Shown here: positions 21,012 through 31,857 of the stretch, in pieces
How positions within the stretch are numbered: position 1 is the first letter of the stretch
Layout: the number at the start of each line of letters is the position of its first letter
Source of the DNA: Sorghum bicolor
Lineage: Eukaryota; Streptophyta; Magnoliopsida; Poales; Poaceae
DNA length: 64,000 nucleotides
NCBI RefSeq assembly: GCF_000003195.3
Contig: NC_012871.2
Span: 21,892,658-21,956,657 of the forward strand
Reading direction: 5' to 3'
Position numbers and translations under genes: made by a program
Notes under the pieces: model-generated
Seen by the model: only the letters and a program-made list of their open reading frames with translations
Database searches by the model: none
Told to the model about the DNA's origin: nothing

Positions 21012-23987
21012 TGTTGACGGTCCTTAAGTACCAAATATAATCATCAAATAAATAAAGAAAAGGATCCAAATGCAACCAACACCCAGACTTAGGGTTTTAA
21101 CTGACAGAATTCTACGAGTTTTGGTATTTGTCTATTTATACAGGGGGTTATTGTTGGGCATTCTTAACGTCATTACCAAAAGTAGACTTAGTTTTCTAAT
21201 TCTGATAACGGCGCCAAAAATGTCGAACCTATCCCTCATGCCACTTAAGCCAAGTTGTCATCCCCAACATAACATCAGAGACGCGGTATTGAAATATGCA
21301 ATTGCTCTTCTGAATGAATAATAAATGAGATCTGCAAGCGCACAGATTAATACCGATGTAGCATTTTAACCGGGAAGTATTCCAGGTATCGTTATTTATA
21401 TTTTTACCACTCGGAAGGGATTGCTAATCATCAATGTTGATTATGGAATGGAATATAGAATTGAGTATCTATCATTGCATTTGTAATAGAGAGCATTATC
21501 TATCTATTTCATACAGGGATAAATGTCACATAAAATATAGATAAAGTATGAATGGTGACAAAGATAATTAATCTGATCAGCATAACTAGCCACATATAAT
21601 AATGATAAGCGCCTCAACAGATATTCTAGCAAGTCATTAGCATGGAATTAGGATGAACTACAAGAATATTTCCTAAGTTATTCTTATCTATAAAGTCTAG
21701 CATATCATAGTTAGTGCAATTATACTTGGCAATCATTGCGAGACAGGACTACGCCCATGCATAGTGATATTATCAAGGAAGATGAGAAACATAGCAATCA
21801 CTCCCCGTAATAATGTTGCTTTGCCTGCCCTATACACGAGAGGGGGACTATATAAGAATCAATGGAGCTGTCACTACCACGAACTACCCCGCGATCCGGC
21901 ATATAGGGTACAATCGCAGAAAAATACGGTATAGACACCACGCCTACACAATACTTATCATTTACCCACTGTACACATGGATAAACGCTATACGATCCTA
22001 AACATGTATATAATTCTAATCTAACTAAGCCAAGCATATAACTATGATAAACTAAGAACAATATAATTGTAAATATAAACAAGTAGAGCAAAGTCATAAT
22101 CAATATATTGAAGTAGAAGAAAGTCATATTCATAATATTGAAGAACAATGATGAAAATTTGAAGAACAGTAGAGGAGTTACCAAGAATCCTCTTGACAGA
22201 TCCGGAAAGCAATCGAAGATTGACTCCTTCTAGTTCTAATCCTATGTAGCTACGCTAAACTAGAGATCTATTGATGTGGTGGCTCTAGGGCTTGATGAGA
22301 GGCTTCTTCTCCCAAGATGGATAAATGAATTAGGGTTTCTGGGGTCCTCTCCTCTAGGGGCCAGGGGGTCTTCTTATATAGTCCTTCCAAATGAATGTGG
22401 GCCGTCGGATCAAACCGAAATCGCATGGTTTTCCTTAATCCCTTAGGTCAGTGGAGCATGATGCGCGAGACGGAAGCTGATTGGCCCTCTGGCCAGGGCG
22501 GGCGCCCAAGGGAGGAGGGCGGGCGCCCTGCCCCTGGGTCCGCTCGGTCTCCCGCTCGTTCCCATGGCTTCTGGACTCTTCTAGATGTTGGATAATTACG
22601 GTGTACATTAATATCTCTATGTAAACCCGACGTGTGGGCCTTTCCTCCATAATTCCTGATAACCTCCTGCAGAAATAGACAAACACCAAAACTCGTGGAA
22701 TTCTTTCAGATAAAACCCTAAGTCTGGGTATCGGATGCATTTGGATCCTTTTCTTTGTTTATTTGCTGAATATATTTGATACTTAAGGACAGTTATCAGG
22801 AAATATAGAGGAAAGGCCCACACGTCGGGTTTACATAGAGATATTAATGTGTGCGCCAATTTTCTATCATCTAGAAGAGTTCAGAAGCTATGGGAACGAA
22901 CGGGAGGCCGAGCGGGCCCGGGGAAAGGGCGCCTGCCCTCCCCCTAGGGCGCCCGCCCTGCTACAGGAACCAATCAGGCTCCGCCTCGTGGATTATACTC
23001 CACCGACCTAAAGGATTAAGTAAAACCATGCGATTAAGGTCGGTTTGATCCGACGGCCCATGTTTATTTGAGGGGGCTATATAAGCAGGTCCCCTGTCCC
23101 CTAGAGGAGGCATCCCCTATTCATTATTCATAGATAGAGCAAAAGCTAGGGTTTGGAGTTGAGAGCTCTCCTCTCTTCTCTAAACTAGAGTAGATCTAGA
23201 TAGTAGCGAGATGGAGAGCGAGGGATGATTGGAGGAGAGGCCGGCCTATCGGTTCTTCCTCCGGTTGTACGTCGCCATGATCAAGCTCTAATCAAGCTTG
23301 CTCATGGGATGACTCTAGTAATCTACTTCTATTTCATTATGCAATTACTATCCATGTATGATCTGGTTCGCAACTCTTTCGAGTACTTTAATCTATAGGA
23401 CCCTATAGGTTAGAGTTGTAGTATAGGTGTAAGCGTGGTGCTTAGACCTAGATTACTTGTGGATATCCCCTGTCTAACCGGAACGTGTGGTAGACCGCGT
23501 AAGTGACAGCTACATTGGTCATCTATAGTCCACCTCCCGTTTGCAGGACTGGTAGGGTTTATCAACCTATGGATAAGCATCCTTTGTGGTGTATTCTTAT
23601 CACGTGGTTCGTCCCAGACATAGACATACCCTTTGAAGTAGAGAAACCCTAGTTATCCTCTCTATTCTCCTACCATCGCCCATATATTAGATTGCTCTAC
23701 TCTCTATTCCCCTATTATCACCTATTGTTATCTTACGTTTAATATTGTTCTTATTCAATTCTACTATCTTTCCTATTTACACCTACCTATCTATCTAGGT
23801 TAAGTTAGAGCGTAGATCAGTTCTCCCGTTTCCCTGTGGATACGATAAAACCTTTAACTGGGTAAAAGCTACATCGGTATCCGTGCGCTTGCGGATTTAT
23901 CTGTGTGCATATAAATACCATAGTACACTCTAGTGCCATGCTAGGGATGACAACCTAATATTCAAGTGGTGTTAGCAAGTGTCAACA
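21012..23987 (+). repeat. 3' LTR of element A (interrupted by solo LTR D)
   Basis: Pieces 21012-21151 and 22797-23987, with the solo LTR and one TSD copy between them. The TATA box is at 23078-23085. The end GTGTCAACA is directly followed by the GAGAG duplication and LINE coding sequence. Confidence 0.9.
21152..22791 (-). mobile_element. Solo LTR D, related family, inserted inverted in the LTR of A
   Basis: Begins TGTTGGGCATT and ends TTAAGGACA as read on the plus strand, with a perfect TSD GTTAT (21147-21151 and 22792-22796). The right 450 bp is the reverse complement of the A/C LTR start (AGGGTTTTATCTGACAGAATTC region, TATA at 22373-22380 minus). The left 1.2 kb diverges, so this is a related but distinct LTR of 1640 bp. 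It contains relic words of the family end such as GATAACGGCGCC. No internal region remains. Confidence 0.82.
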
Positions 23988-23992
23988 GAGAG

Positions 23993-25790
23993 TCTATTGG
24001 TTTTTTAACACAGCTCCCTAGAGTCTTATCTTTGATATATTTATTCCTTAAAAGTTCCTGCCACATGCCTTCTTCATTCAACAACTTAAAGAGCCATTTA
24101 CTAAGCAAGCATTTGTTTTGTATGTCCAAGTTTTTTATGCCTAAACCCCCCTGTTCTTTAGGTTGACATAAAACTTCCCATTTGGCTAATCTATATTTCC
24201 GTTTATGTTGGTCACTTTGCCAATAAAAGCGTGACCTAAAGTAGTCTATCTTTTCTAAAACGCCTTTCGGTATTTCGAAAAAAGACACCATAAACATCGG
24301 TAAACTTAAGAGCATCGAGTTTAACAAAACAAGTTGTCCCTCCACAGAAAGCATTTTGCCTTTCCATCCATTAAGTCTCTTTTCGATCCTATTCTCAATT
24401 GTTTTCCAATCTTTATTCTTTAGTTTCCTAGTATTCATAGGTAAACCAAGGTATCGAAAGGGGTAATTACCAATCACACATCCGAAAGTTTGCGAATAAA
24501 ACATCTCATGTTCTTTTGCTTTGCCAAAGCAAAAGATTTCACTTTTGTGAAAATTTATTTTAAGCCCCAATAGTTATTCAAAGGTGCTAAGCAAAAGTTT
24601 CATATTCACAGCTTTTTCGGCATCGTGGCTCATGAAAATTATTGTGTCATCCGCATACTGAAGGATAGACAAACCATCATGGATTAGATTAGGAATAACC
24701 CCTTCGACCTGCCCCGACTCTTTTGTTCTAGTGATCAGTATGGCCAACATGTCAACCACTATATTAAATAATACAGGGACATGGGATCACCTTGTCGTAA
24801 GCCTTTTCTTGTGTGGAAGTAGGAACCCAATTGATCATTAACCTTAATATTGACATTACCCCCTTGAGTGAAACTTTCCACCCATTCACACCATTTTTGT
24901 GAGAAGCCTTTCATCCTTAGCGGTTGTTGTAGAAAACTCTATTTAACCTTGTCATATGCCTTTTCAAAGTCTATTTTAAGATGACCCCATCTTTTTTTGG
25001 AGTGAAGTTCGTGTATCGTTTCATGAAGTATAACTGCACCCTCCATGATATTTCTTCCTGGTAGGAAAGCTGTCTGAGTCGGTCTAATTATTTTCTGTGC
25101 TATGGTAGATAGTCTATTGGTTGCAACTTTAGTAAAGATTTTGAAAGAAACATTCAACAAACAAATAGGTCTGTATTGTTGAATTACTTTCGCATCATTC
25201 TTTTTAGGTAAAAGAATTATGGTTCCAAAATTGAGACGATTTAGTGGAAGTGTTCCCTGATGGAAATCCATGAACAGAGCGGACCAGGTGCCTTATTATG
25301 CTCCATTTGGAAAATCGCAACCCTCACCTCCTCTTGCGAGAAGGTATCTGTTAAATACTCATTTTCTAGAGTAGAAACCTGAGGAATATCAACTGTTTGT
25401 GACTCATCCAGTGTAACATTAGAGTTCTCTGATGGACCAAACAAGTTCTTATAATATTTGGTGATATGCCCTTTGAGTTGAGCATCACCACTTATTATAT
25501 TATTCCCATCTTCCAACTGAAAAATACGAGTTTTAGGATGTCTACCATTAGCTAGCAGGTGATAGTATTTTGTATTTGCATCGCATGTACAACCTATATA
25601 TATATTCACTGGATAGTTTCTACATAATGATTTTTTGTCCAATCACATTTTTTTCTCTCTTCATTACCTAAGAATCACATGTTTTCATGTCTTGATTCTC
25701 GCGTAGACATGATTTCTTCTCTAAGATACTATTCCTCATCTCTTCTTTCATTGTAGTGTCATGTCATACTTTTGCTTAGTTGACATCCTA
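23993..25790 (-). pseudogene. LINE (plant L1) 5' part: reverse transcriptase, truncated and frameshifted
   Basis: Minus-strand pieces in order: linker (KTRIFQLEDGN, KYYKNLFGPSEN, MEHNKAPGP) at 25241-25642; RT fingers and palm (GTIILLPKKNDAKVIQQYRP, LLNVSFKIFTK, LPGRNIMEGAVILHETIHEL, HLKIDFEKAYDKV) at 24939-25271; GLRQGDP near 24780; LQYADDTIIFM with the catalytic ADD at 24574-24759; then thumb and connection (FRYLGLPM, LNGWKGKMLSVEGQLVLLNS, AKWEVLCQPKEQGGLGIKN) at 23993-24570. Several frameshifts and stops interrupt it. The upstream endonuclease is absent, so the LINE is 5'-truncated at about 25700-25790. The coding sequence continues across element A into 12819. Confidence 0.88.
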
Positions 25791-27078
25791 ATTAATGAAA
25801 ATAGAAACCATCTAATTTCTTGGTTTGGAGGAGTGCCCTTATGCACGTAGGAGTACTATTCAGTGTATGTACAGTCGTAGTTAAGGTCGAGTATTACTAC
25901 AACCAGTTTTAGCTTGTATATACATTACTTTCTTCTATTTTAAATTGTATAAGCTATTTTAGCCTGTTAGATACATAATTTAATTTTTTACTATCGCAAT
26001 GAAATATGCCCTATATTTTGATAAATATAAAAAGCAAAAACAATCTAAATAATTGATATTAGAATAGGAGACTATTATATACTACAGGTAGGTAGCCAGG
26101 CACTGGATAGCTAGATCAACACTATACTATATCACTAACCACGTGGATGATGGATCATGGATAACGTGCCTTGTCCATAACTGATAGGATAGGATGAATG
26201 AATGTGGGCGTCCAGTGCGACCGCATTCCATTTGATTACCGGCCGGCTTTTCTGGTGCAAGTTGATCCGAGTCCAGCGCGAGCACTCCAGCGCTAGTAAC
26301 ACAAGGAACCAGCAGGGGTATAGCAATGGACAAACGGAAGAAGAATCTAGCTAGCTACCTGGGAGTAGGAATCAGGGAAAAGGGGGGTGCATGCAGGTAT
26401 GGTCAGCAGGTGGCGAGAAAGCTCCCTTCGACCGACAAAAACGCAAAATAATGCCGGCCGGCCCTATCTGTATCTGCTGCCGCGCGCACTAGCTAGCCTG
26501 ATTTCCTGGAAGCAAGGAGAGAGGTCCGGCACTCCGGCCTGCAGGAATTCGCTCATATTATTAATTTTGTACTGTATATACCTATAACAAAACAAGAATA
26601 CATGGCTGAATTTGATCGATTTCGATTGCGATCGATGGCGGGCATGCTGACAACGATTGATGTCCCCGTCCCATGCACAAACAGATACATATATAGGTGC
26701 AATAGAAATCAAGAAAAGCGGCATCTATCAGCAGGCACTTGCGTTGGCGGCGGGCCACACCATGCAGCGGATATATATGCATATACAGTCGATGATGGTC
26801 ACTGGTCAGTAGTCACCTGCTCCGATCATCCGCCGCCGCCGCTGCTTCCCAGAAGCATACAAGCTAGGGCAGCTCGCTACACCCCACCTCCACTTGATGC
26901 ATCCATGACGCTTCGCTTGTGGAAGCATGCATATGCACATTTAATTGAGCTTCATCAAGCTAGTTAAGGTAGTGTCACAGTGCAACTTAAGGTAGTGTTG
27001 CCTATGGACTTCGTCAACAACTACGCCACGACATCGTATGATGTTTTGGTTACATAGTCGTCGTTTTAATAGGCATAT
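25791..27078. other. Intergenic, no recognised gene
   Basis: AT-rich to about 26090, then more mixed sequence. A 121-codon plus-strand frame at 26602-26967 has no domain, no TATA at a suitable distance and biased Pro/His content, so I do not call it a gene. A CACGTGG motif occurs at 26140. Confidence 0.45.
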
Positions 27079-27579
27079 CACTAGTAAAGATCCCTCTATC
27101 AAGATTAGTTTTAGTCCCGAAATTTTATGCGTCTGGGACTAAAAGAACCTTTAGTCTCGGTTAGGTACCCTAACCGGGATTAAAGGCCCTGGCCCAACAG
27201 CTACTTTGCTATGGTTGTGTGGCAAAGGACCTTTACTCTTGGGTGTAAGCAATAACCGGGACTAAAGATTAACCTTTAGTCCTGGGCTTTGGCTCCAACC
27301 GAGAGTAAAGATATTGTCCCGGCTGGTGGATGGACCCGTGGCTAGAAATGGACCTTTAGTCCTGATTCTTTTCACCGACCGGCACTAAAGATCCACTCTA
27401 TATATATCCCAACCAACTTCTCGGCCAGCTTCTTCCTCCCCGAGCTTTCATTCAAATTTCAAGCTAGTGTTTTTGCTTCCTCCATCCATTCTTCGATCCA
27501 TCCATCGATTCTTCGATTCTAAAGGTTACCATCTTGATGCTCTCATGTTTTCTCATTGGCTTATCTCATTTTGCAATGT

Positions 27580-27580
<1 letters not shown>
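27079..27580 (+). mobile_element. 5' end of a truncated CACTA (En/Spm) transposon with hairpin subterminal repeats
   Basis: Begins CACTAGTAAAGA at 27079. Inverted subterminal repeats of CCTTTAGTCCCGGTT and AACCGGGACTAAAGG follow, including a hairpin with 18-bp arms at 27148-27186 and another with 12-bp arms at 27256-27285. A TATA box (TATATATA at 27399) and a CT-rich leader (CTTCTTCCTCCCCGAGC) follow, as in the 5' ends of grass CACTA elements. No transposase and no matching 3' end were found, so the right boundary is approximate. Confidence 0.6.

Positions 27581-27586
<6 letters not shown>

Positions 27587-27624
<38 letters not shown>
27587..27624. repeat. (TA)19 microsatellite
   Basis: Thirty-eight bases of uninterrupted TA dinucleotides directly after the CACTA leader. 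Confidence 0.95.
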
Positions 27625-27628
<4 letters not shown>

Positions 27629-27927
27629 CAAAATCACTAAAAGCTTGTATGGATAAAGGAAATTTAATGTATCTATTAAAAACTAGTATTTGTTGTTAAT
27701 TTGTAGCATGAATAGCACACTTCATTGTTTAGAGACATAGTGATTTTCAGTGTTTTTTTAATTATATTTGTTTGTAAAATGAGAAATTTATAGTGTATTA
27801 TAAAATAAGTATAGAGAGTAGATGGCAACTACTTTTGTGTCCTCAGCATATCCTGGGTTTTCAAAGCGACTTAGACCGGGCCTCCCACTCATTCCATGCG
27901 GCATATATAGTCGTCTACTACCACTGA

Positions 27928-28167
27928 GGCTTTGTTTAGATCCAAAAAGTTGGATTTTGACACTATAGCACTTTCGTTTTTATTTGACAAATATTGTTTG
28001 ATCATAGAGTAACTACCGTTAAAAGATTCGTCTTGTGATGTACAAGGAAACTATGCAATTAGTTTTTGTTTTTATCTATATTTAATGCTCCATGTATGTG
28101 CCGCAAGATTCGATGTGACGGAAAATCTTGAAAAGTTTTTGATTTTTGAGGTGAACTAAACAAGGCC
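27928..28167 (-). mobile_element. MITE, GGCCTTGTTTAGTT family (copy 4)
   Basis: Left end GGCTTTGTTTAGAT, right end AACTAAACAAGGCC, with a perfect 3-bp duplication TGA (27925-27927 and 28168-28170). The interior carries the same conserved core in the orientation of copy 2. Confidence 0.8.
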
Positions 28168-29600
28168 TGAGTAAAGGCATATACTATTTTTCAGTTGCTT
28201 GAAAAATAACATTCGTTCAAGTAATGGCTATGAGCCATCAGATAATCTAAAATGACAGAAAGATGCATTAATCTCGAAGGAAGATTAAAGGACCACGTCG
28301 TCGCCTGAAAGGCACCTGTTTTTTAGGAAAAGAGCTGAATAACTACTCATATGGCAGTAATAGGATTTAATCTATATGTAACGGAGGGACAAACTATACA
28401 TCCACACTATATATGTTTAGGTTCTCGTGTGTTTTTAGCTTTCAAGAGCAGCGTTAAAATGGGAAATTTTAATGAGATTAGTCTCCTTATCTGTTTGACT
28501 ACGCGTTTGCATGCTAATCTCAACATTTTTTACTCGTTAGTCATGCGGGACAAGAACTAATTAAATAAACTAGTAAAAATGACTAGGCGTTTGCATGCTA
28601 CTCCTACTATCTATAGCTAGTTTAGCTCCTGTGTTTTAGCTCGATTATTGTAAGAGCGGTGTGTTCATACAAAACCCCTAGCTTTGGCCTTTCGAAAAAA
28701 AAAAAACCCTAGCTTTGCCAGCTGGGCAGCCTTATTAGCTTTTACCTGGACATCGTTGTCACCTGCCAAAGTCCAACCGAAGACAATCCGTAGTGGTTGG
28801 CATTTGTTTGTTTCTTTCTTTAATTTCTTCGCTTGAAAATGAATCAAAATTGATTCAGCACGCATGTCTTACATAGTCTTTCCCTTTCGCTTGTACACAT
28901 TGCATGTGACATTTGGTTTGAGTAACACCACTGTAGATGGAGTCGAATGGTATGAATTATGGTCATATGAAAAAAAAGTTAACCATCTGTCCGTGAAGGT
29001 CAATTCATTCTATTTCTTAGTAAAAAAAATGTTAACTACATGCCTGCTGTGAGGATCAATTCATTTTATTTCCTGACCCAATTCTGAAAACAAAAATCCC
29101 AAACTCCTTTTGTTTTTATCTTCATTCATTTTAGCCGCGCCGTTGTACATGATATCAAAGACGTCCGCTGCAGATTAGTTTGGATATCCAATACCAACGC
29201 ATCAACAGAGCAACTACAAGTACATTCGTCGAAACAAATTAATCCAACAGGACCTCAACTTATAATTAAAACTAAACACGGGTGGCAGATGATCATATAC
29301 AGCAATATAGGCTAAAACTGATCCATAAATTTAATTAATTTATTCTCTGCAAGGAATTTAATTAATTTAAAAAACTGAAGGATACAAATCTAATTTGTTG
29401 AATTTTGGCAGGGCATGGATGAAGAAAAAAAAATATGTGTAGATAGTCCTTTGCTAGTATCAATATACACTGCACCGCAATAAATAAGCTGGAGTACAAC
29501 CACCATCGCCGTCACCAGCACTGGATGGAAGGAAATGTGGAAGGAAGGAAGCCTGGAAGAGGAAAGGAGGAGGAAGCAGCAGCAGCAGCTGGAACACAGG
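28168..29600. other. Intergenic, upstream of the ERF gene
   Basis: AT-rich with no gene recognised. At 28971-29085 a unit of about 57 bp is imperfectly tandemly duplicated (GTTAACCATCTGTCCGTGAA... and GTTAACTACATGCCTGCTGT..., both followed by TCAATTCATT). Confidence 0.5.
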
Positions 29601-29631
29601 GGCAGTGACGCCAGCAGAGCTTGTCGTATCC

Positions 29632-29638
29632 AGCCGCC
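29632..29638 (+). promoter_or_regulatory. GCC-box (AGCCGCC) upstream of the ERF gene
   Basis: AGCCGCC, the known core target of group IX ERF proteins, lies about 170 bp upstream of the TATA box of an ERF gene. This suggests auto- or cross-regulation by ERFs; binding is inferred. Confidence 0.55.
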
Positions 29639-29666
29639 CTACGTCACGCGAGAGAGGGGCGCCTGT

Positions 29667-29672
29667 CACGTG
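29667..29672 (+). promoter_or_regulatory. G-box CACGTG, with a nearby TACGTCA motif
   Basis: CACGTG at 29667 and CTACGTCACG around 29639-29648 are bZIP/bHLH-type sites known from ABA- and jasmonate-responsive promoters. A W-box-type TTGACT (minus) is at 29754-29759. All lie in the 190 bp before the TATA box. Confidence 0.5.
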
Positions 29673-29801
29673 CCCCCCCAGCGCCTTGCCTTTTCGGTCG
29701 ATCCTGCGGGTCCCACTCGGGCTGTCCACATCACCCTCGGAATCCCAAAGACTAGTCAAATTCAGACGGTTCAATCCACTCCCCCAGGTGCAGTGCAGCA
29801 C

Positions 29802-29808
29802 TATAAAA
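29802..29808 (+). promoter_or_regulatory. TATA box of the ERF gene
   Basis: TATAAAA, 98 bp before the ATG. A transcription start about 30 bp downstream would leave a 5' UTR of roughly 65-70 bases. Confidence 0.75.
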
Positions 29809-29899
29809 GCCACCCGCATTCGCCTTGCCTCCAATTCCCATCCATCACTACCTAGGAAGGAGTAGGCAACAACAGAGCACCACTCGACGCATAGGTGTA

Positions 29900-30709
29900 A
29901 TGGAGGAGTACGCCTCTTACATGTTTAGCGGCAGCATGCATAGCTACGGCGGCGTTGGCGGCGGCGCCATGGCCACGGACGCGGCGTTGGACACCGGCGG
30001 GGACGACATGCAGCACCTGCTCAACGCGCTGATGCTCGACATGGCCGCCGAGTCCGACTCCTTCTCAGACGACATGGAGGCCGCCTCCTCCGAGTCCTCC
30101 TCCTCCGCCTGCTCGGCCAACAGCCACGAGGCCAGCCGGCGGCCGCCGCCGCCGCAGCAGCAGCAGCAGCCGGACGACGGCGACCGCACCACCAGCGATG
30201 ACAACAACAAATGTTCCAAGAAGCAGCAGCAGCAGCCTTTCATCGGCGTGCGCAAGCGTCCGTGGGGCAAGTTCGCGGCCGAGATCCGCGACTCGACGCG
30301 CAAGGGCGCCCGCGTGTGGCTGGGCACCTTCGACAGCCCCGAGGCCGCGGCGATGGCCTACGACCAGGCAGCCTTCTCCGTGCGCGGCGCCGCCGCCGTG
30401 CTCAACTTCCCCGTGGAGCGCGTGCAGGAGTCGCTGCGCGCGCTCGCGCTCTCCTCCGCCGCCGCCTCTGCCCCGGGCGGCTCCCCTGTCCTGGCGCTCA
30501 AGCGCCGCCACTCCATACGCAAGCGCTCCCCGAACAAGAACAAGAGGCAGCAGGAGCAGCAGCAGCAGCACCAACAGGTGGCCGTGGCCGCCGCACCACA
30601 GCAGCAGCCGCCGCCGTGCCCCGGCGGCAACGTTGTGGAGCTGGAGGACCTCGGCGCCGATTACCTTGACGAGCTCCTCCGGGTGTCGTCCGAGTTCGAT
30701 TGGCAATAA
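29900..30709 (+). CDS. AP2/ERF transcription factor, group IX (ERF1/ORA59-like)
   Basis: An intronless 269-residue protein. The start is the first ATG (MEEYASYMF) downstream of a well-placed TATA box; an in-frame extension upstream to 29825 has no ATG. Residues 114-171 are a single AP2 domain ([49 protein letters not shown]). The Ala and Asp that mark ERF rather than DREB proteins are present. A basic nuclear-localisation segment lies at 201-216. Residues 245-261 ([17 protein letters not shown]) form the acidic C-terminal motif typical of subgroup IXc, the ethylene/jasmonate defence regulators. Low-complexity Ser, Pro and Gln tracts flank the AP2 domain. In the nucleus it should bind GCC-box promoters. 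Third-position GC is very high, as in many grass single-exon genes. No defects seen. The exact orthologue cannot be named from sequence alone. Confidence 0.95.
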   Translation: MEEYASYMFSGSMHSYGGVGGGAMATDAALDTGGDDMQHLLNALMLDMAAESDSFSDDMEAASSESSSSACSANSHEASRRPPPPQQQQQPDDGDRTTSDDNNKCSKKQQQQPFIGVRKRPWGKFAAEIRDSTRKGARVWLGTFDSPEAAAMAYDQAAFSVRGAAAVLNFPVERVQESLRALALSSAAASAPGGSPVLALKRRHSIRKRSPNKNKRQQEQQQQHQQVAVAAAPQQQPPPCPGGNVVELEDLGADYLDELLRVSSEFDWQ

Positions 30710-31511
30710 TCCATGGTAAATGGCGGCCCTGCAAGTGCAACGTGCAAGCGAAGCGAGGCTTTAGTTGTAGTGGATCGAGTTCAGTTGCCATCAGAATTCA
30801 GAAAGCATGCAGATTGCAGAGCACTCCTGCTGCCCTGCCCTGTCTTCGCTCGCCAATTGCGAGATCGACGACGACTTGTGCTCATCTTTTTCTTGGACAT
30901 ATACTCGCTTGTGTTTAATCTGTGCAGGCCCCACCACTGGTCTCTGTTGCTTCAGTTTTCCTGTGTCAATTTTCTCAAACACGGCTGAGAGTACACACTA
31001 ATTAAACGCTAATACATACTACTCAGCTATATAAATACAAGCATGCACCCTAAAAGAATTATTAAGTTCTTTATTTAGATTAAATTTAATAATTAACAAA
31101 GTCACCATAATATGTCCGAGTACGAGAAACTAACTAGTTGAGGCGTTGAGATACTTTCTGTTTGCTTTCTTTTCTTGAGCTCCCAAGGCCCAAGGTGTTT
31201 GTCTGTCATTTTGGCTTCAACCTTTTCAAGTAATTTATTTTTGAAGAAACATGAGAGTTACCCCCTACTACTTGCAATACATTACAATAAAGAACCAACA
31301 GTTTACATCAGGGAGCAAAAAAAAAAGTGAGAAAGTAGGGATCTGTAAGATTACAAATAAACCAACATTGCACAAACAAAGGGAAACAACTTTCCAAGTG
31401 ATTTCCTACACCTTTTCTCCTTTAAAAAAAACTGTGATATATTATATATAGAGCGTGGCAGCCATGAACCAATACTGATAGCAATATTTTTAACAATCTG
31501 AGAGAGGCTTA
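30710..31511. other. 3' flank of the ERF gene
   Basis: Presumed 3' UTR and intergenic DNA; the polyadenylation site is not clear. No further gene recognised. Confidence 0.5.
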
Positions 31512-31857
31512 GGGCCTGTTTAGATTGGAGATTAAAAATTTTTGGATGTCACATCGGATATGTCGGAAGGATGTCGGGAGGGGTTTTTAGAAATTAATAA
31601 AAAAACAAATTACATAGCTCTTCAGGAAACTGCAAGACAAATCTATTAAGCATAATTAATCTATCATTAGCACATGTGGGTTACTGTAGCACTTAAGGCT
31701 AATCATGGACTAACTAGGCTTAAAAGATTCGTCTCGCGATTTTTAACTAAACTGTGTAATTAGTTTATTTTTTTATCTACATTTAATGTTCTTTGCATGT
31801 GTCCAAAAATTCGATGTGATGGATGAAAATTTTTTAGGTGGGAAACTAAACAGTGTC
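31512..31857 (-). mobile_element. Tourist-like MITE, larger relative of the GGCCTTGTTTAG family
   Basis: Starts GGGCCTGTTTAGATT after TTA and ends AAACTAAACAGTGTC. The core (AAAAGATTCGTCTCGCGATT, TCTACATTTAATGTTC, AAAATTCGATGTGATGG) clearly matches the shorter MITEs. An extra segment of about 100 bp around 31570-31700 makes it longer. Confidence 0.65.

Larger units (their letters stand above)
12820..23987 (+). mobile_element. Element A: gag-only Athila-like LTR retrotransposon carrying two nested solo LTRs
   Basis: Starts TGTTGATGG and ends GTGTCAACA, flanked by a perfect TSD GAGAG (12815-12819 and 23988-23992). The LTRs are 12820-16155 and 21012-23987. Removing the nested insertions leaves about 1332 and 1331 bp, which is strong internal support for the boundaries. 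A tRNA-Asp-type primer-binding site follows the left LTR and a polypurine tract precedes the right one, so it reads on the plus strand. The interior has a damaged gag and then about 3.2 kb without reverse transcriptase, RNase H or integrase. Element C (50873-58937) has the same layout. This matches the described class of terminal-repeat retrotransposons with only GAG. Confidence 0.92.

Noticed and set aside
26602..26967. A 121-codon plus-strand frame as a host gene
   Set aside because: No recognisable domain, no promoter support, and a composition typical of a chance frame.
29825..29899. N-terminal extension of the ERF protein by 25 codons
   Set aside because: The frame begins at TTG, not ATG, and lies in the expected 5' UTR 20-90 bases after the TATA box.
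29944..30791. Several long antisense and alternative frames across the ERF gene
   Set aside because: They are low-complexity shadows (Leu-, Arg-, Gly-rich) of a GC-rich gene; only the AP2 frame has a domain.
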